Assembly (NCBI RefSeq): GCF_018130545.1
Contig: NZ_JAFCKF010000005.1
Span: 186,001 to 250,000 of the forward strand
Direction of reading: 5' to 3'
DNA length: 64,000 bases
DNA from: Bradyrhizobium tropiciagri
GTDB taxonomy: Bacteria; Pseudomonadota; Alphaproteobacteria; Rhizobiales; Xanthobacteraceae
Positions within the stretch are counted from its first letter, which is position 1. Each line of letters opens with the position of its first letter. Positions 61,341-64,000 of the stretch are shown here, piece by piece. The notes under the pieces are model-generated. The model saw only the letters and a list, made by a program, of their open reading frames with translations, had not been told where the DNA came from and searched no databases. A program made the position numbers and the translations under genes.

Positions 61341-63233
61341 ATGGCCTTCTACGTCGTCCAGTTCCTGACCGGTCTTGCCAGCGCGGCGTCGCTGTTCCTG
61401 GTCGCATCGGGTCTGTCGATCATCTTCGGCGTGACGCGGATCGTGAACTTCGCGCATGGCGCGTTCTACATGCTCGGCGCCTATGTCGCGTTCACGCTGA
61501 CCGAGCGCTTCTCGGGCGCGTTCGGCTTCTGGGGCGGCATCGTCGTTGCGGCGCTCGTCGTCGCGGCGATCGGCGTGCTGGTCGAGATGGTGCTGCTGCG
61601 CCGGATCTATCATTCGCCCGAGCTGTTTCAATTGCTCGCGACCTTCGGCCTGACGCTGATGGTCGAGGACTTGGTGGTGCTGATCTGGGGCCCGGACGAC
61701 CTGGTCGGCCGCCGCGCGCCCGGCTTCAAGGGCGCGATCGATTTCTTCGGCCAGAACATTCCAAGCTACGATCTGTTCCTGATCGTGCTCGGGCCGGTGG
61801 TGCTCGGCGTGCTCTGGCTGTTGTTCCAGCGCACCCGCTGGGGCGTCCTGGTGCGTGCGGCGACGCAGGACCGCGACATGGTCGCAGCGCTCGGCGTCAA
61901 TCAGAAATGGCTGTTCACCAGCGTGTTCGCGCTCGGCGTCTTCCTCGCCGCGCTCGGCGGCGCGCTGCAGATCCCGCGCGATGCGGTCAACCACGCGATG
62001 GATCTGCGCGTCATCGTCGAGGTCTTCGTCGTGGTCGTGATCGGCGGCCTCGGCAGCATCATCGGCGCCTTCGTCGCGGCGGTGCTGGTGTCGGAGCTCA
62101 ACGCCTTCGGCATCCTGATCTTCCCGAAGATCTCCATCATCCTGGTGTTCCTGGTGATGGCGGTGGTGCTGATCGTCCGACCGTGGGGCCTGTTCGGCAA
62201 GCCGGAGGCGCCGGCACGGCGTACGCCGGGCCTGACCGTCAATCCGTGGCGGCCGCTGACCACGAATGAACGACTTGCCGCGATCGCCGTGCTCGTGGTC
62301 GCCGCCGCCCTGCCATTCGTCGGCGGCAACTATCTGCTCACCGTCGGCTCGGAGATTGCGATCTTCGTGATCTTCGCGGTCAGCCTGCACTTCCTGATGT
62401 CGGTCGGCGGGCTCGCCTCGTTCGGCCACGCCGCCTATTTCGGTCTCGGCGCCTATGGTGTGGCGCTGCTCGCCAAGATGGCCGGCTTGCCGATGATTGC
62501 CTGCCTGCTGCTCGGCCCGCTGCTCGGACTATTGGGCGCGGCAGTGTTCGGCTTCTTCGCGGTGCAGCTCTCGGGCGTCTATTTCGCGATGCTCACCTTG
62601 GCTTTCGCGCAGATCGTCTGGTCGATCGCGTTCCAGTGGGTGTCGGTCACCGGCGGCGACAACGGCATTCTCGGCGTCTGGCCGGAAAAATGGGCGGCGA
62701 GCCCGTCGCATTTCTACTGGCTGTCGCTCGGCGTCGCCGCGCTCGCGGTGGTGATCCTGCGCATCATCGTGTTCTCGCCGTTCGGCTTCGCGCTGCGCGC
62801 CACGCGCGACTCTCCACTGCGCAGCGAAGCCGTCGGCATCAACGGCAAGCGCATCCAGTGGACCGCCTTCGTGATCGCGGGCACGGTCGCGGGTCTTGCC
62901 GGCGCGCTGTTCGCCTATCTCAAGGGCAGTGTATTCCCCGACAATATGGGTATCTCGCTCTCGGTCGATGCGCTGGTCATGGTGCTGCTCGGGGGCGTCG
63001 AGACGGTGTCGGGCGCGGTGGTCGGCGCCATCGTCTACAAGGCGCTCAACATCTGGCTGGTCAGCCAGACCGATCTCTCCAAGCTCGTGCTCGGCGGCTT
63101 TGTGGTGCTGATCGTGGTTGCGTTCCCCAAGGGTATCGTCGGCACGCTGGAAGCCTTCATGCATCGCCGCCGCAAATCCTCGTCATCGGCGTCGTCGCCA
63201 TTGCTGACCTCCCGCATCGAGAGCGCAGAATGA
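61341..63233 (+). CDS. Fused LivH-LivM-type ABC transporter permease
   Basis: 630 residues, about twice a single Liv permease. Residues 1-~290 are LivH-like (FLVASGLSIIFGVTRIVNFA, GAFYMLGAYVAFTLTE, then VIGGLGSIIGAFVAAVLVSE). From about 305 on it is LivM-like (IAIFVIFAVSLHFLMSVGGL, FGHAAYFGLGAYGVALLAKM, then MVLLGGVETVSGAVVGAIVY). Fused LivHM proteins are common in this transporter class and supply the complete membrane channel on one chain. The final four bases overlap the ATPase gene. It should work with the binding protein at 59940-61154. Confidence 0.9.
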   Translation: MAFYVVQFLTGLASAASLFLVASGLSIIFGVTRIVNFAHGAFYMLGAYVAFTLTERFSGAFGFWGGIVVAALVVAAIGVLVEMVLLRRIYHSPELFQLLATFGLTLMVEDLVVLIWGPDDLVGRRAPGFKGAIDFFGQNIPSYDLFLIVLGPVVLGVLWLLFQRTRWGVLVRAATQDRDMVAALGVNQKWLFTSVFALGVFLAALGGALQIPRDAVNHAMDLRVIVEVFVVVVIGGLGSIIGAFVAAVLVSELNAFGILIFPKISIILVFLVMAVVLIVRPWGLFGKPEAPARRTPGLTVNPWRPLTTNERLAAIAVLVVAAALPFVGGNYLLTVGSEIAIFVIFAVSLHFLMSVGGLASFGHAAYFGLGAYGVALLAKMAGLPMIACLLLGPLLGLLGAAVFGFFAVQLSGVYFAMLTLAFAQIVWSIAFQWVSVTGGDNGILGVWPEKWAASPSHFYWLSLGVAALAVVILRIIVFSPFGFALRATRDSPLRSEAVGINGKRIQWTAFVIAGTVAGLAGALFAYLKGSVFPDNMGISLSVDALVMVLLGGVETVSGAVVGAIVYKALNIWLVSQTDLSKLVLGGFVVLIVVAFPKGIVGTLEAFMHRRRKSSSSASSPLLTSRIESAE

Positions 63234-64000
63234 GCATGGTCCCCACATTGCTGTCGGTCGAGGGGCTGACCAAATCCTATGGCGGCGTGCATGCCGTGCG
63301 CGGCGTCTCGTTCGAACTGCGCGCTGGCGAGATCCTGGCGCTGATCGGGCCGAATGGCGCGGGCAAGAGCACCTGCTTCGACATGCTCAACGGCCAGAAC
63401 ATCCCCGACAGCGGCCGCATCCGCGTGCTGGGCGCCGAGACCACCGGCAAGAAGCCGCGCGTGATCTGGCGGATGGGTGTCGGTCGCACCTTCCAGATCG
63501 CGGCGACATTCCCGACCATGACGGTGCGCGAGAACGTGCAGGTCGCGCTTGTCTCGCATGGCGGGCAGCTGTGCAATCTGTGGGCCTCGACTGCGCGTCA
63601 GGCGCGCGACGAAGCCGGGCGGCTGCTCGATCTGGTCGGCATGGGCGCCTATGCGGAGCGGCCCTGCGGCGAGCTTGCCTATGGCGACGTCAAGCGGCTG
63701 GAGCTTGCGATCGCGCTCGCCAACCAGCCAAAATTGCTCTTGATGGACGAGCCGACCGCCGGCATGGCGCCGCGCGAGCGCGTCGAGCTCATGCGGCTGA
63801 CGGCGCGGATCGCGCGCGAGCAGTCGATCGGCGTTCTCTTCACCGAACACGATATGGACGTGGTGTTCGAGCATGCCGACCGCATCCTCGTGCTGAACCG
63901 CGGTACGTTGATCGCCGAAGGTTCGCCCGAAGAGGTCCGCGGCAACGCCCAGGTGCGGGCGATCTATCTCGGCGAAGGCCTGCTCTATGACGCCCGGCAC
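63230..64000 (+). CDS. ABC transporter ATP-binding protein, LivG type (3' end outside window)
   Basis: Open to the window end; 257 codons present, so almost the whole LivG-length protein. Walker A GPNGAGKST (40-48), Q-loop VGRTFQIAATFPTMTVREN, signature region GELAYGDVKRLE (YGD in place of SGG-Q), Walker B LLLMDEPTAGM, and H-loop FTEHDMDVVFE. The first of the two ATPases expected for a Liv importer; LivF should follow beyond 64000. ATG 63230 overlaps the permease stop (ATGA). Confidence 0.9.
   Translation, partial: MSMVPTLLSVEGLTKSYGGVHAVRGVSFELRAGEILALIGPNGAGKSTCFDMLNGQNIPDSGRIRVLGAETTGKKPRVIWRMGVGRTFQIAATFPTMTVRENVQVALVSHGGQLCNLWASTARQARDEAGRLLDLVGMGAYAERPCGELAYGDVKRLELAIALANQPKLLLMDEPTAGMAPRERVELMRLTARIAREQSIGVLFTEHDMDVVFEHADRILVLNRGTLIAEGSPEEVRGNAQVRAIYLGEGLLYDARH

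Noticed and set aside
59919-62429. Long minus-strand frames opposite the Liv binding protein and permease genes
   Set aside because: They are antisense shadows of recognisable transporter genes and show no family features.

Overview
The window is high-G+C, tightly packed, catabolism-rich chromosomal DNA. Operons overlap by ATGA or TGATG junctions, ABC importers are abundant, and palindromic repeats sit between genes. Gene content (SsuACB-like, fused long-chain acyl-CoA carboxylase, CYP153-like P450, NicAB with 6-hydroxynicotinate reductase) and repeat style suggest an alphaproteobacterium of the Bradyrhizobium type. This is inference from content; no rRNA or other phylogenetic marker is present. 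I found no tRNA, rRNA, CRISPR array or intact insertion sequence.

Layout. (1) 1-6759: a sulfonate/organosulfur-type cluster with a substrate-binding protein (truncated by the window edge), permease, ATPase, acyl-CoA-dehydrogenase-like flavoenzyme, LLM flavin monooxygenase, a second binding protein and a separate CmcJ/NvfI-like oxygenase. (2) 7037-8266: an MFS transporter. (3) 8280-11522, minus strand: a four-gene operon DUF305 - beta-propeller - ECF sigma - anti-sigma, with a candidate self-recognised promoter. (4) 11757-16804: hydantoinase B and A subunits plus a binding protein. (5) 16976-18190, minus: an enolase-superfamily sugar-acid dehydratase-like enzyme. (6) 18433-29660: a double-domain CaiB CoA-transferase, a complete dipeptide-type ABC importer and a single-chain acyl-CoA carboxylase, apparently one transcription unit. 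(7) 29865-38939: a Baeyer-Villiger monooxygenase (divergent), a CYP153-like P450, two GMC dehydrogenases with their small subunits, and a tri-heme cytochrome c. (8) 39008-40039: an HtrA-like protease. (9) About 40-49 kb: a disturbed region with repeats, pseudogene scraps (protease tails, HigB toxin, frameshifted DedA) and a block of regulator/SDR/methyltransferase genes between near-identical direct repeats. (10) 49121-52610, minus: alpha/beta hydrolase, MetY-type PLP enzyme, PncB. (11) 52672-64000: a nicotinate catabolism region. nicB-like and nicA-like genes run divergently from a 6-hydroxynicotinate reductase gene, which is followed by a UPF0280 (ApbE-like) gene, a DUF1185 gene and a Liv-type importer running off the window end.

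The part most likely to hold undescribed biology is region 11. It joins an aerobic-type, cytochrome-coupled nicotinate dehydrogenase to the reductase of the anaerobic route, and adds two uncharacterised proteins. One of these, UPF0280, shows ApbE flavin-transferase motifs and is translationally coupled to a reductase whose clostridial homologue carries covalent flavin. Two palindromes centred on GTATAC lie in the divergent promoter region and look like operators of a GntR-type regulator.
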